From the NCBI GenBank assembly GCA_026210745.1, contig CP110631.1:4712001-4776000 (forward strand): DNA of 64,000 nt, written 5' to 3'. Below, piece by piece: positions 1 through 10,158 of this stretch (the first letter of the stretch is position 1; each line of letters begins with the position of its first letter). The notes beneath the pieces were generated by a model. The model was not told the DNA's origin. It saw only the letters and a list, made by a program, of their open reading frames with translations, and made no database searches. The stretch comes from Exobasidium rhododendri (Eukaryota; Basidiomycota; Exobasidiomycetes; Exobasidiales; Exobasidiaceae). The position numbers and the translations under genes were made by a program.

Positions 1-55
1 GATCGAATTCTCTCCTTGCCTCTGCACTACTAACTCTGATCCATCCACTGCCGTA

Positions 56-1662
56 ATGCTGCCGCTCAAAGGTATAATCTTTCTCCTTCTGAATATAGTC
101 CGGCTATTAAGTATTCTTTCGCTCATACTCGTCTTTGCTGCCGTCATCACACTCATTGCGCAAGACTCCACGGCCTACTATGCGCTGCGAAAGGCTGGAG
201 GTATACAAATGTACACCGAGGAGTACTGCTACTATCCAGAGTCAGAGATTCCTACCTCGACTTGGGGTCTGTTCTGGTTGCAACTTGATCGTTTCACCGT
301 TCTGTGTATCACTCTACTGGGCGTAGCATCTGGTGAGAGCACGATGGAAGAGGAGCAATTTTTGTCTGGTGCTAGTCGACCATGCTTAATTCACCGATCT
401 TACCTTTTTCTTCCAAAGAGGTTTGCATTGGGTCTTTAGATGGCTTTTTCAATTACTTTCTTCCCATCCTGGGGTCTTCCTTTAGCACTGCTCCCCTGGG
501 CGTAATTGAGATGATGGTGGGTGGAAAATGAGAATTCGTCTGTCAAGCTCTACTTGAATCATGCTGACAACTTCTCTATCTGTACCCCTCTTCCGTCCAG
601 ACGAGCGCCAGCCTCCTCTCCCACTATCAAGAAGGATTTCCCCTAGGTGCTTCGTGGCTTTTGTTCTTCGTCGGTCTCCTGAATTTCCTCATCGGAATAG
701 CCTTTCGGTCTCGACTCAAGCTTCGTCGATCCCTCTTCAGGAGCAAAAGAGCACGATATGCTGAAAAGCGTGATATCGAAGTCGGTGGTGGAAGTATGAA
801 GACATCTAGGCTAGGTACAACCAAGAACGCCCTCTGGACACTGGCCAACACCTCGCTGGATCGAGCTATGGCAAAGACCAGTAAAGTAAAAAGTGGAAAA
901 ACTCGTCGTGAGCAAGAAAGTCTTCTCAAGCCATCTGTCGTACCAATCAGAGCGCCGCTTGACGCTTTCTACCATCCTCGCACACCATCGCAGAAAGCAA
1001 AGAACGAGGTTACGGCTCTCCCTCGCAGCACTTCTCTCGAAAGGACGGCCGCCGACTTTAGTTCCAACAGTGACAATGACATACTCCGAATGCGAGCGAG
1101 GCAGGAGAATCAGAGAGTGGAGACAGAGGGAGACGAAGGGACGAGGGAACGGCACGATGTATCTTCTGTTCCTCTTGATAGAGACTTTCAGTGGGACTCG
1201 ACGCGAGAGATACCTTTTCCCAGATCCCGGACACCGATGATGACAGCGCCACTATCCTTGGCAGCCCAGATCAGGCGAGGCCAAGCAGGTGTGAGTAGAG
1301 ACTTGACCGACGTCGTACCCAGAGAAGCCACTTTCCGAGCCGCCTTCCAGCGTCGATCTCTAGTTCTGTCCAAGATGGTTCAGCAGGTGAAGCGAGGCAG
1401 TGGCGGCAGCAGGAAGGCGAAGAGAGTGAGCAAAGTACCACCTTTGCCAAACAAGTACACCAAGCAACTCTTCCTCCCTTCCCATAGTCCAAGCGCTTGG
1501 GTTGAAGTGGAGAAAAGCGACGCTCCTCCGCATCCTCCATCTCCAGCTTATCGAGCGGATCGATCAACGACGTATGAAGATTTTACCAACACTAGCACGC
1601 GCACTCGTTATCACAGCTTCAATACTCCCATTGCTGATCAATATGCCTACCATGCACATTGA
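56..1662 (+). CDS. DUF7598-type fungal tetraspan membrane protein
   Basis: Predicted integral membrane protein with a long disordered cytosolic tail; molecular role unknown. Three exons fit: 56-332, 440-516 and 601-1662, giving 471 residues. Residues 1-30 hold the first membrane segment (start MLPLKGIIFLLLNIVRLLSI). A Cys/Glu-rich loop follows, then further hydrophobic segments spread over the small exon 2 (GFFNYFLPILG) and the start of exon 3 (ASWLLFFVGLLNFLIG). The two introns are needed to rebuild the third and fourth segments, which matches the pattern I know from basidiomycete DUF7598 proteins. The tail after about residue 150 is rich in Arg, Ser and Pro and looks disordered. The 3' end lies only about 45 bases from the convergent gene at 1707. 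Family call is from memory of the pattern; function is not inferred. Confidence 0.72.
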
Positions 1663-1706
1663 AACCTCTTCCTCTTTCTCTCTTCTCCTGTAGTCTGTAA
1701 GGATAT

Positions 1707-2686
1707 CTACACAGCCACTCGATCCATTGTGATTTCCTTGGCGGTGACTGTGAAGTCTCTCGATATGGATCTCGAACGAGTTTTCAGTCTCTTCTCGATA
1801 GCTTGACAGATCGAAAGAGCACTGCATTCGTCGAGCAGCATCTTCTCTGCTACTTTGCTGATGATGGAACACGGCATCGTGAATTGGTACAACACTGATG
1901 AGTCCATCGTGACGACGATGAGCATGAGTGGGACGCCTGCCAAGCAATTTGACATGGGCTCCTCCGCATTCAAATCTTGTGACCATCCTTCTTCTTGTTT
2001 CCATGCACGAGCGAGATACTTACTGCCGGAGCGACCGACATCGAAGAAGTAAGCAACTTCATAGTCGAGTAGCCAGCCAGCCAGCGCAACTCCCTCCACT
2101 GCTGCGTTTCGGGTATCGTGAGCGACCTCACTATCGCTCTTTGCCATCTCAAGTACTACAACAGCGGTGGTGTATGGCCCGTCTTTCTCTAGCATGGCCA
2201 CTTTCGATGATAGGGCCAAGAGAAGGGAATGCAGATACTCTGGCATGTGATACTAACACGATATGATCGATTAGGCTGACGAGTAGCTCTAAATAAAGTC
2301 ACAAAGCTGAGACTCACTAGAACCCTCTCTCGCTCTTCCTTGTCAGCGCTATCGATTGCGTAGAAGAGCTCTCTCCGATCAGCAGCGTTCCACCGGGCCA
2401 AAAGAAGATTCCTGTTGATCGCAAAGAGCTGTTGACTAGGCTGATGCACCACAATGCTAACTCTGAAGGCTCTGCTTTGTTCTATTGCAGTCTGTAGTGC
2501 GACTAGAGTAGAATGCGACGTCGCTAGAAATGAGAACAAACATGAAGTCCGCAGGCCATGCTCGACTGCCAGAATCGAGGCGCACTCTGACACACAAGCA
2601 TTGCGTGATATTGGACTCTTCTGTCGTTGACCTAGTAAGCTGTGCAACGTTCTGGCAAAGTTGTGCACACTAATGTCGCCTTCCAT
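1707..2686 (-). CDS. Possible UPF0739 (C1orf74-like) protein
   Basis: Two exons on the minus strand fit: 2686-2318 and 2252-1707, with a GTGAGT donor and a TTAG acceptor, giving about 304 residues. No signal peptide or membrane segment is seen. The C-terminal part reads LAGWLLDYEVAYFFD, followed by a stretch ending in NCLAGVPLMLIVV. This resembles the 'LLGYPVVY ... NCL..PL.V' pattern I associate with UPF0739/DUF4504, a conserved eukaryotic family without known activity. The similarity is modest and the exact acceptor is uncertain, since a second AG lies 8 bases further on in another frame. Start chosen at the ATG of MEGDISVHNF. Convergent with the membrane protein gene ending at 1662. It could instead be an unrelated basidiomycete-specific protein. 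Confidence 0.45.
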
Positions 2687-3051
2687 GCAGAAGCGCCAGA
2701 GAGGTGGTGCCCTCTAAAACCTGGCAGGGCCCTTAAAGGTAGGCGATGTACCTTCTTCTCGCGCCCTTCCTGTCGATGACGCGTGATGTCTCTCGCTCGA
2801 CCTGTTTTGCGAGCTGGGTCGGTGAAATAGTATAGCTCGAGAGGCAGTGGATCTCCCATTCGATTCAACTTCAATAGTCAGCATAGTATACCAGAAGTGG
2901 CACCTGCTCTCCTGCCAGCACGCCCCCGACCCCCCTTCTCCAAAAAGCGGCACCCCAGCTTGACTAATTCGGTGCATTCTCCTTTCCCTGTCCTTGCTTT
3001 CACTTGCTGCTTGTCGCGCCTGTCCTACCTCAATTCTTCCTCCTACTCACG
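2687..3051. other. Divergent intergenic region
   Basis: About 365 bases between the start of the UPF0739-like gene (minus) and the start of the Ies4 gene (plus). Pyrimidine-rich stretches (CTCCTTTCCC and similar) precede the plus-strand ATG at 3052. I see no further gene and no clear TATA box. Confidence 0.5.
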
Positions 3052-4372
3052 ATGGCGAGCTCTTTCAAGATCAAGCTCAAACTACCCCCGAATCCCAATC
3101 CATCGGCGATCGCATCCAGTTCATACAACAATAGCCCACAAAGATCCTCGGCTCCAGCTGAAGGTGACAGCTCGGTAGCAGATGGAGGCAGTAGTGCGAT
3201 GAGTGATGAAGAAGGTAAGTTCCGAGAGAAAACAATTTACCTTAGCAAGGCGGACGTTCTGACCTCTTGTAAACATCTACACAACATTTACTATAGGGGA
3301 AGAGTACGACGAATTAGAAGATTCACCACCACCCAATGATGGTACTCCTGACTTGTCGAATGCCGAAAGTCCTAGTAACATAGCCAAAGTGAAGTCGATT
3401 GCCAGAAAAGTCAGTAGCACTGGCTCTTCTAGCTCGACGATGAAGAAAGCATCAACGTCTAGAAATTCCATTCCAATGGGATTGACCAAACCTATTGATC
3501 AGATGACGATAGAAGAGATTGAAGCCTTACCTGCCGCCAAAAGGAGAAAGTCGCTCAAAGCAAGAGGTGCAGCAGGACCCGGAAGAGGATGGAGGAAAGG
3601 CCTGAAGATGGACCAGAAACCGGTGTATGTTCGACCTGGTGAAAGTCCACCACGAAAATTAGCTCCCTCGACTCCTTCCACGTTTGCATCCTCCAGACCA
3701 AAGTCCTCTCTAGCAAGAGATGCGCTCTCCAAGACGTCGACTCCTTTACGATCAGAATCTCCTTATAGTCGAGAATCGCCCATGGCCATTGATGACATAC
3801 TTCTAGAAGCAGGAGAGACCAAGCCTCGCAAAACGGAAGAGGAGAAGAGGACCACGACGCTGACGTCAAATGCGACATCGGCTACAGCCCCCACTGCGGC
3901 TAGTACGTTCACCCGAGTACTCACTCGTTCGAACCAACCTGTGCTCCCACTAGCCAAGATTCCCATTGGATTTGTGGCCGTTGCTGCTTTGGACAAGAGC
4001 GGTTCAAAGAAGCCCGTTCGATCGTGGCAAAGACAGACTCGAGAGGTTGTCTCCTTGACGGGAAAGTGTTGGTCTGCATTCACTTGGATGACAAGTAAAG
4101 AAAGCCAAGATCAAGTAGAAAAGGAGCGCAGTGCTCAAAAGAACAGTATCATTCCATCTCTCGAGGCCGATACCGCCCCCTCTACGCCCGGTGAAGAACT
4201 CCACCATCACTTACATCAAGAAGTACACGGAGAAACGACAGAAGTGCGACCTAGCCCACTCTCTGCTTCGACAACATCCCTACCACCTCCTAAGCATCCT
4301 CTCTCATCGCCTGAGGTGGATTGGAGAGGTAGTTCGGCTGCATTTAGCGCTGCAAACAAACGGAAAGTCTGA
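3052..4372 (+). CDS. IES4: INO80 chromatin-remodelling complex subunit Ies4
   Basis: Subunit of the fungal INO80 ATP-dependent chromatin remodeller; acts in the nucleus. Exons 3052-3214 and 3297-4372, joined through a glycine codon after DEE. The start MASSFKIKLKLP is typical of short Lys-rich Ies4 N-termini. A basic region around KRRKSLKARG and GRGWRKGL resembles the mid-protein motif of the family. The C-terminal diagnostic motif is present: IGFVAVAALDKSGSKKPVRSW followed by SLTGKCWSAFTW, matching the Ies4 pattern 'LRALDRSGKPCRKW ... KSFTG..W'. Linkers are Ser/Thr/Pro-rich and probably disordered. The protein is long for the family because of a Pro/Ser tail after the conserved block. An upstream in-frame ATG at 3004 would add a hydrophobic leader not expected for this nuclear protein, so 3052 is preferred. 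Confidence 0.75.
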
Positions 4373-4830
4373 GTGTCCACCGGCTTCCCTGCTTGGTGTT
4401 CCTTTCCCCCTTCCTCCCCCCCCCCTTTCGCCCGATCGCCTTTCCCTTTCTTCCTTTCGTCCTACGCAATGTATCCTATGTCCACTAGCACCTTCCTAGT
4501 GGGATGGTCTTCCCCCACACATTTTATTTACTTTCTTGCAAATCGTCACAATGCGAAACTGAATCTCTCTTTATTGTTCGATGCTTTGGTAATAGCATTG
4601 CAAAAGTATGTACGTACGAGGGAAGGCCGGGTGGGCGCTTTATTTCAAGCGGTGCATGGAGTGTAGAGGGAGAGATAGGCGAGATAGGCGAAAACACGAA
4701 GCAATGGTAGCGAGCACAAGAGATTATAGAGGAAGCTAATATACAGTGCTTGGGAGGGGAAGGACAAATCAAGACAATTCCACAATGGCAAAAAGAGAAG
4801 AAAAAACCAATCAGTGGCATAGCTGAGCTT
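4373..4830. other. Convergent intergenic region
   Basis: About 460 bases between the 3' ends of the Ies4 gene and the Fus1-like gene, so 3' untranslated sequence for both. It includes a short run of C near 4420 and a direct repeat of GAGATAGGC near 4673-4690. No coding signal is seen. Confidence 0.5.
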
Positions 4831-6546
4831 CTACCTCTGATTGCTTCGAGCACTTCGATAACCGGTGGCATCTGAAGTAAAGCCGGCCTCTTCCGCCGTC
4901 ACAGCGCCGTCCACGCTTGAAGTGTATTCTGCTCCACTAGTCATGCCGTCGTCTTCGGAAGTACCGGTAGCAGTTGCTGTACCTGCACCTGCTCTGCCAG
5001 GAATATCGCCCTTGGCTGAGCTGACACAGACTAGGGGAATAGCCCCTTCTTGGCCGTTACTTGTCTTGCCCAAGGCCCAACCGTCATCGTAAAGACGAAC
5101 AATGGTAACCCTTTGGTCCGGTTCCAAGGTCAGTTCGTCATTTAGTGAGGCATTATAGGGGTAAATGGCAATGACTTCTTCACCAGGGTGGATCTCCTGA
5201 CCAGTATACTGATCCCTGACCATTGGCACTGTGGTACCTCGACCATCGCTTCCACCAGTGCCCGAGCTCAGTTGAGAATCAGGCCTGTTTTGAGGTGAAC
5301 TGCTTTTGGAGGCTCCTCCTGCAGCGACAGCAGCCGCAGCGCCGCCACCTGCAATTGCACCGGCGCCAAGGCCTGCACCTGCTCCTACGCCACCGAGACC
5401 CGTTCCGGCAGCTGAAATAGGACTATGGTCCTTTTCACGAAGCGGACTGGCATCGATAGATCGAGTAGTGCCTTCTTCGCTTTGGTTCCATGCTTTGTCA
5501 CCCGTGGACGATCTTCTCGCTGCTCCGCCGTAGATCAAGCCTCGACTTTGCTCGTTGTCTTTGTTGCGTCTTCTCTTCGCAGCTAAAAGAAGCAAGACAA
5601 GCAGGAGACCTAACAGGATCGCTCCAACGATGCTTCCGATTATTATACCCGCCAAAGCACCATGGCTCAATCCAGAGCCACTGGCGGAGCGATTTCCTGC
5701 TGCAGAAGTGCCCGCCGCTCCAGTACTACTGGAAGAAGCAGACCCAGTAGAAGAAGCAAAGCCTGGTGCAGCGCTGCTTGTGGCACGAACTGACACTGCT
5801 CCTTCATGACCAAAAGAGGCGCATTGCGTTAGATCCGTCTTGCTATCGTAGCAACATGATGAGATGGGGTTATTGCCAGTTGGATCACAGGCAGCGCACA
5901 GCTGTGAGCTGACGTTAGGGCCGTATCCACAATTGCCTTCATTGGTGACACCTTCGACGCATGTCGAATTAGTAGTCGAAACCAGTGAAGTCCAGTCAGT
6001 GCATGTAGTGTAATCTTTGGTTAGGGTGGCATTACGAATGGCGAGATTGGCAGCGCTCAATTGAGCGTCGGCGGTGCAAATTTGCTCGTTGCCCACGATG
6101 GAATTCTCAGAGTCACTGTATTGCACGCAAGTGTCTTGGCAGACCATGATTGGGTTGGCTTGATTCGCGATGTTGCATTGAGCAGAGTAACTGATTTGTG
6201 AGAATTGGCCGCACAGGATCGTCCTTTCCCACTGCAAGGTGGTGTTGTCTACTGCGGCACGATTGCATTGCAGCTGGGTGTTGAATTTCGTGGCAGTAAA
6301 ACGTGTAGGGTCTGTGAAGTAGAGAGCGAATTGCTGGTCAAAGGTGGTGACGTTTGTGACGGCACTGAACCATGGCCAAGACCCGGTTAGGTTGGTAGGG
6401 TTGACGTATGCATCTTGAAATGAGGGGCATTGCGTGCTGCCTTGCAAGGAAACGCATCCAGCACTTGTCTGAGCTTCTGCGACGCTTGTCAGCACCGCCA
6501 GGAAGGCTGATGCCGCCACGGCACGAGATGTCGATGAAAATCGCAT
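4831..6546 (-). CDS. Fus1-like SH3-domain type I membrane protein
   Basis: Single-exon gene of 571 residues. An N-terminal signal peptide (about residues 1-25, ending VAEAQ) precedes a Cys-rich, N-glycosylation-rich ectodomain of about 250 residues with many NxT/NxS sites. A Ser/Thr/Ala linker leads to one transmembrane helix at about 297-323 (GIIIGSIVGAILLGLLLVLL) followed by KRRR as a stop-transfer signal. The cytosolic tail has a Gly/Ala-rich low-complexity stretch and an SH3 domain at about 453-510 (AIYPYNASLNDELTLEPDQ ... DDGWALGK, GAIPLVCV). This order is that of fungal Fus1-type and related surface proteins involved in polarity or cell fusion; the SH3 domain would recruit a Pro-rich partner at the plasma membrane. 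The specific role here is inferred only from architecture. Confidence 0.8.
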   Translation of the reverse strand: MRFSSTSRAVAASAFLAVLTSVAEAQTSAGCVSLQGSTQCPSFQDAYVNPTNLTGSWPWFSAVTNVTTFDQQFALYFTDPTRFTATKFNTQLQCNRAAVDNTTLQWERTILCGQFSQISYSAQCNIANQANPIMVCQDTCVQYSDSENSIVGNEQICTADAQLSAANLAIRNATLTKDYTTCTDWTSLVSTTNSTCVEGVTNEGNCGYGPNVSSQLCAACDPTGNNPISSCCYDSKTDLTQCASFGHEGAVSVRATSSAAPGFASSTGSASSSSTGAAGTSAAGNRSASGSGLSHGALAGIIIGSIVGAILLGLLLVLLLLAAKRRRNKDNEQSRGLIYGGAARRSSTGDKAWNQSEEGTTRSIDASPLREKDHSPISAAGTGLGGVGAGAGLGAGAIAGGGAAAAVAAGGASKSSSPQNRPDSQLSSGTGGSDGRGTTVPMVRDQYTGQEIHPGEEVIAIYPYNASLNDELTLEPDQRVTIVRLYDDGWALGKTSNGQEGAIPLVCVSSAKGDIPGRAGAGTATATGTSEDDGMTSGAEYTSSVDGAVTAEEAGFTSDATGYRSARSNQR

Positions 6547-7767
6547 CTTTGCTTTCTTGGGTATAGAACTGGCTCTTTCTCAGTAGCCCCCGGTGTGTGT
6601 AATCGGAGTCTTGCGCGTCGGGTAGCAGAGGTATATGGTGGTCTGACGATAGTCAAAACCGTGTTTGCGGGTCTATGAGGGCAAGAGGTGGGAGAAGGAC
6701 GGGTCAAGATGGGATGGGATGAGCGTGTCGTGTAGGAAGGGGTGGTACGTGTGTGTGTGTGACGAGATGAAAAGGTGAAGAGTTGAAGAGGTTCCGAGAG
6801 GGGAGAGGGGGATTAGGCAAATGTGCGCGAGCGGGAAGAGCACTCGTTTCTCCTCCAGCTGCCAAAGAAATCTCGGACCTGAAGGGAGACTCAAATTGAA
6901 CGTAAAAGAATGAATAAAAGTTCAAGTCGTCTTTCTTGGTCGGAGTTGAGTCATTCTAATCACTGTCAAGACGTCGATTTGACAATGTACACAAATCGAA
7001 CTAAAGTGCAGGTAAGAGGAAGAGAAAACGGGTAAGTAAGGAGGGTCCCGCTCTCTGCCATTACAACAATTAGTGATGATGAAAAGAGCTCTATTAATGC
7101 ATGATGAAGCCCTTGCCTTTTCTTATACAAAAAGAAATCAAAGACTTGCCACACATATTTATTGAGGGTTCCAGGTCTAGCGCGCTGACGCATCTACGGC
7201 GAATAGCTGGGGGGAAGAAAACCACGCAAGACGTTACCACGAAATACAATGCAAAGTAAGCTAAGAAAAAGATTAGTGTTCAAATCACAGAAACTATTAA
7301 AGTGCCTATTGCCCATTTCTCAGGGATCGGGGGAGCGAGACAATGGCAGAGAGCCCATGGCGATGGAGAGGATTAGAGTCAGGAAGTCGGCCAGAGCATC
7401 CCTCCCTGTGTCCACCCTCTCTTTCTCTGTAAATCAAGTCTCCCCCTATAGTGACTCCAGTCTTCGCTTCATGGTCGCACTGTACCTCACAATTACACCA
7501 AGCAGAGGAGAAAGGCGCTGATCGCTTTCAGCGCGATTTTTGGCCCGTTCGGTCCTGCCTGTGATTGTCATTTTCGTGCGAGGGGAGGCTAGTCCTGCCC
7601 TTTAGTTTTGTTTCACGCGTGGCCGTGCAATTCTATCGTGCGAGAAGAAGGTTGCGATTTCGTTACGGCAGGTCGAAGATGAAGGACAGTCAGTAGACAC
7701 TCCCATAGCGGAGGCGAGAAAAGAGCGCTCTCACTCTTTGCGAGGACGAAAGCGTGTACAGCCCAGC
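6547..7767. other. Long divergent promoter region
   Basis: About 1.2 kb between the Fus1-like gene (minus) and the MTHFR gene (plus), so it should contain both promoters and 5' leaders. A short GT run lies near 6750. An element TCACGCGTGGC lies at 7613-7623, about 145 bases before the MTHFR ATG; the same 11 bases recur upstream of DPM3. Small open frames here lack recognisable domains and are not called. Confidence 0.5.
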
Positions 7768-9935
7768 ATGACCACCGCTACACCTTCGTCGAGCCGGGTC
7801 ACAATGGAAGACAGCAGCAGCAGCAGCAGCAGTGTAAACGGGTCGGCTCACATCACTTCGCTCATTGCCTCATCACACGGCAAGCCTTTTTTTAGCTTAG
7901 AATTCTTTCCACCCAAGACTGAGCAAGGTCTAGCCAATTTGTATTCCAGAATGGCTCGCATGATCGATACAGTACAACCTGCTTGGGTTCAGATAACCTG
8001 GGGAGCGGGAGGGACGACACAGAGGACCAGCCTAGGCTTGGCAGGGAGGGTTCAAAGTGGTAATCTAGATGCAGCATTTCCCCTGAATGCTGATAGGGTG
8101 GGCACATCAAGCTTGCGACGAAATGCTTGTCTACACTTGACTTGCACCAACGTCGAGAGGGGTAGTTTGGATGAGACACTAGATGTGAGTGAGATATCTG
8201 GACAAGAAGGGGAGAACAATCGTCATTTAGACACTATTCTTTTCCGACCAAATGTCAGGACGCAATTCGACTGGGAATCAGAAATATCTTGGCGCTTCGA
8301 GGCGATCCTCCTCGGGGTCAAGAGTATTGGGTTGCAGCCGATGATCGATTTCAACATGCCACAGACCTTGTCAAGTACATCCGGGAGCGGCATGGAGATC
8401 TTTTCTGCATCGGCGTGGCCGGATATCCAGAATCACACCCAGACACACACACGACCGAATCAAAGGAGGAGGAGTATGCTCACTTACTAGCAAAGCAAGA
8501 GGCCGGTGCTAACTTCATTGTTACCCAACTCTTCTACGACGTTGAAGCTTTCTTGACCTGGTTTAGAAATTGTAGACAGCATGGAATCACACTACCAATA
8601 CTGCCGGGAATCATGCCTATTCAGAATTATCAGAGTTTTCGAAGAATGACAAATTTGTGCAAGACTTCGGTACCACAAAATGTCTGGGATCGACTGGAAC
8701 CAAATAGAAACGATGATGCAGCCGTGAAAGAATTTGGAGTGGAACATGCGTCTTACATGATCAGTCGGATCCAGCAAGAGACTGATATTCGAGGTTTTCA
8801 TATTTGCACCTTGAACCTGGAAAACAGCGTCAAGCGATTACTGACCAGTCTTGGCTGGCTCTATGGTGATGAGAAGGTGGGAGTTCCAACAAAGAAGCTT
8901 CTGGAAGAAAAAGTACCAAACGCACCTGATGAATTCAAAGTTAGTGCAGAAGAGGTACATCCTTCGACGCTTGCTGCTAAGCCTCAACCGACCTGGACCT
9001 CCAACGGGAAAAATACGATTGCAAGCCAAGACACGACGAGCTGGGACGAGTTTCCCAATGGTCGGTATGGAGATGCAAGGAGTCCTGCCTTTGGTGAAAT
9101 GGATGGCTATGGTGTCTCTCTCAAGGTTCCGCCAGCGGATGCTCTCAAGCTGTGGGGCTATCCTACCTCCGAATCCGATCTTACGACTATGTTTGTGAAT
9201 TACCTGCAAGGCACGCTTCCTGGTATACCCTGGTGTGACTCTCCAATCCTTAATGAGACTAACAGCATTCAAACGGAGCTCCTTGCGCTCAACTCGCAGG
9301 GCTGGTGGACAGTCGCCTCCCAACCTAGCGTTGACGGAGTCGAATCCACCGATCCCACTTTTGGTTTTGGGCCAAGGCTAGGATACATCTTTCAAAAGTC
9401 CTTTATTGAATTCTTCATCACGGAGAAGGATATGATACAGTTGGAAAGCAGGATACAAGAGAGTAATACGAAGAATGGAGCATGGCTAAGTTACTTTGCC
9501 GGAAATCGAAAAGGCGATCTGAGGACGAATGTCAGCAAAGAGGAAGGCCAGAGTTGCGCTGTTACATGGGGTTGCTTTGTAGGTAAGGAAATCGTACAGA
9601 GCACTATCATCGAAGAGGAGAGCTTTAAAGCATGGCGAGTGAGTGCAGATTGGTCGAGTCAGCAACGTGCGACGAAACTCCATCGTGTACTTATTTGTGA
9701 GCTTCTTGCCTTCTTCGCCGCTTCCTTCTTCCCTTTCTTAAAGGACGAGGCATTCGACATCTGGTCAGAGTGGGAGCTTCTCTTTCCTCTGAAGTCACCT
9801 ACAAGGAAGCTTCTTCATTCGGTCGGTGAGCAACGCTGGCTCGTCACTGTCATCCACCATGACTACAAGCGAGAGCACGCACTTTGGGACTTTCTTCACT
9901 CCACGTCCATAGTAGAGACCGATCTTCGGAGCTGA
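7768..9935 (+). CDS. Methylenetetrahydrofolate reductase
   Basis: Reduces 5,10-methylene-tetrahydrofolate to 5-methyl-tetrahydrofolate with FAD, supplying the methyl group for methionine synthesis; cytosolic. Exons 7768-8184, 8259-9638 and 9744-9935 give about 662 residues, normal for fungal enzymes. The catalytic TIM barrel shows FSLEFFPPKTEQG, VQITWGAGGTTQRT, HLTCTNVERGSLDETLD and, after intron 1, IRNILALRGDPPRG. The C-terminal regulatory half has VTWGCFVGKEIVQSTI and ends around ALWDFL. The N-terminus carries a poly-Ser run from AGC repeats near 7812-7836. The third exon is inferred: without the 9639-9743 intron the protein would carry 35 extra residues inside the block otherwise reading SFKAWR-DEAFDIWSEW. 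I cannot tell a MET12-like from a MET13-like paralogue, so no symbol is given. Confidence 0.92.
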
Positions 9936-10158
9936 AAAATGCAACGCTATGAGCAGTATTTCACGTTCTAAAGAAATCGTGTGTGTATTGCGTGAGACAG
10001 GGTGGGACATAGGTGACATGGGAAGGGAAGAGGACCGGGCTTCCATGCTGTGCGTGTGAATGAATACATGTGTGAGTGCGAGTGTGTGTGTGGCAATGTG
10101 TTTGCTTTTCTATATTAGTCTGTGCGATTGTATGTGTGTGTTGCCGTCTCACCCTTCT
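9936..10158. repeat. GT-rich convergent spacer
   Basis: The space between the 3' ends of the MTHFR and HEM4 genes is rich in alternating TG (for example near 10070-10095 and 10128-10142). No coding content is seen. Similar GT/AC-rich tracts occur at several other gene borders in this window. Confidence 0.5.

Noticed and set aside
4300-4500. Extra coding exon after the Ies4 stop suggested by a 122-codon overlapping frame.
   Set aside because: It is a shifted frame over the real Ies4 3' end and runs into Pro-rich low-complexity sequence.
7249-7521. A 90-codon plus-strand frame in the MTHFR promoter region.
   Set aside because: No domain, and it lies within a long divergent intergenic region.
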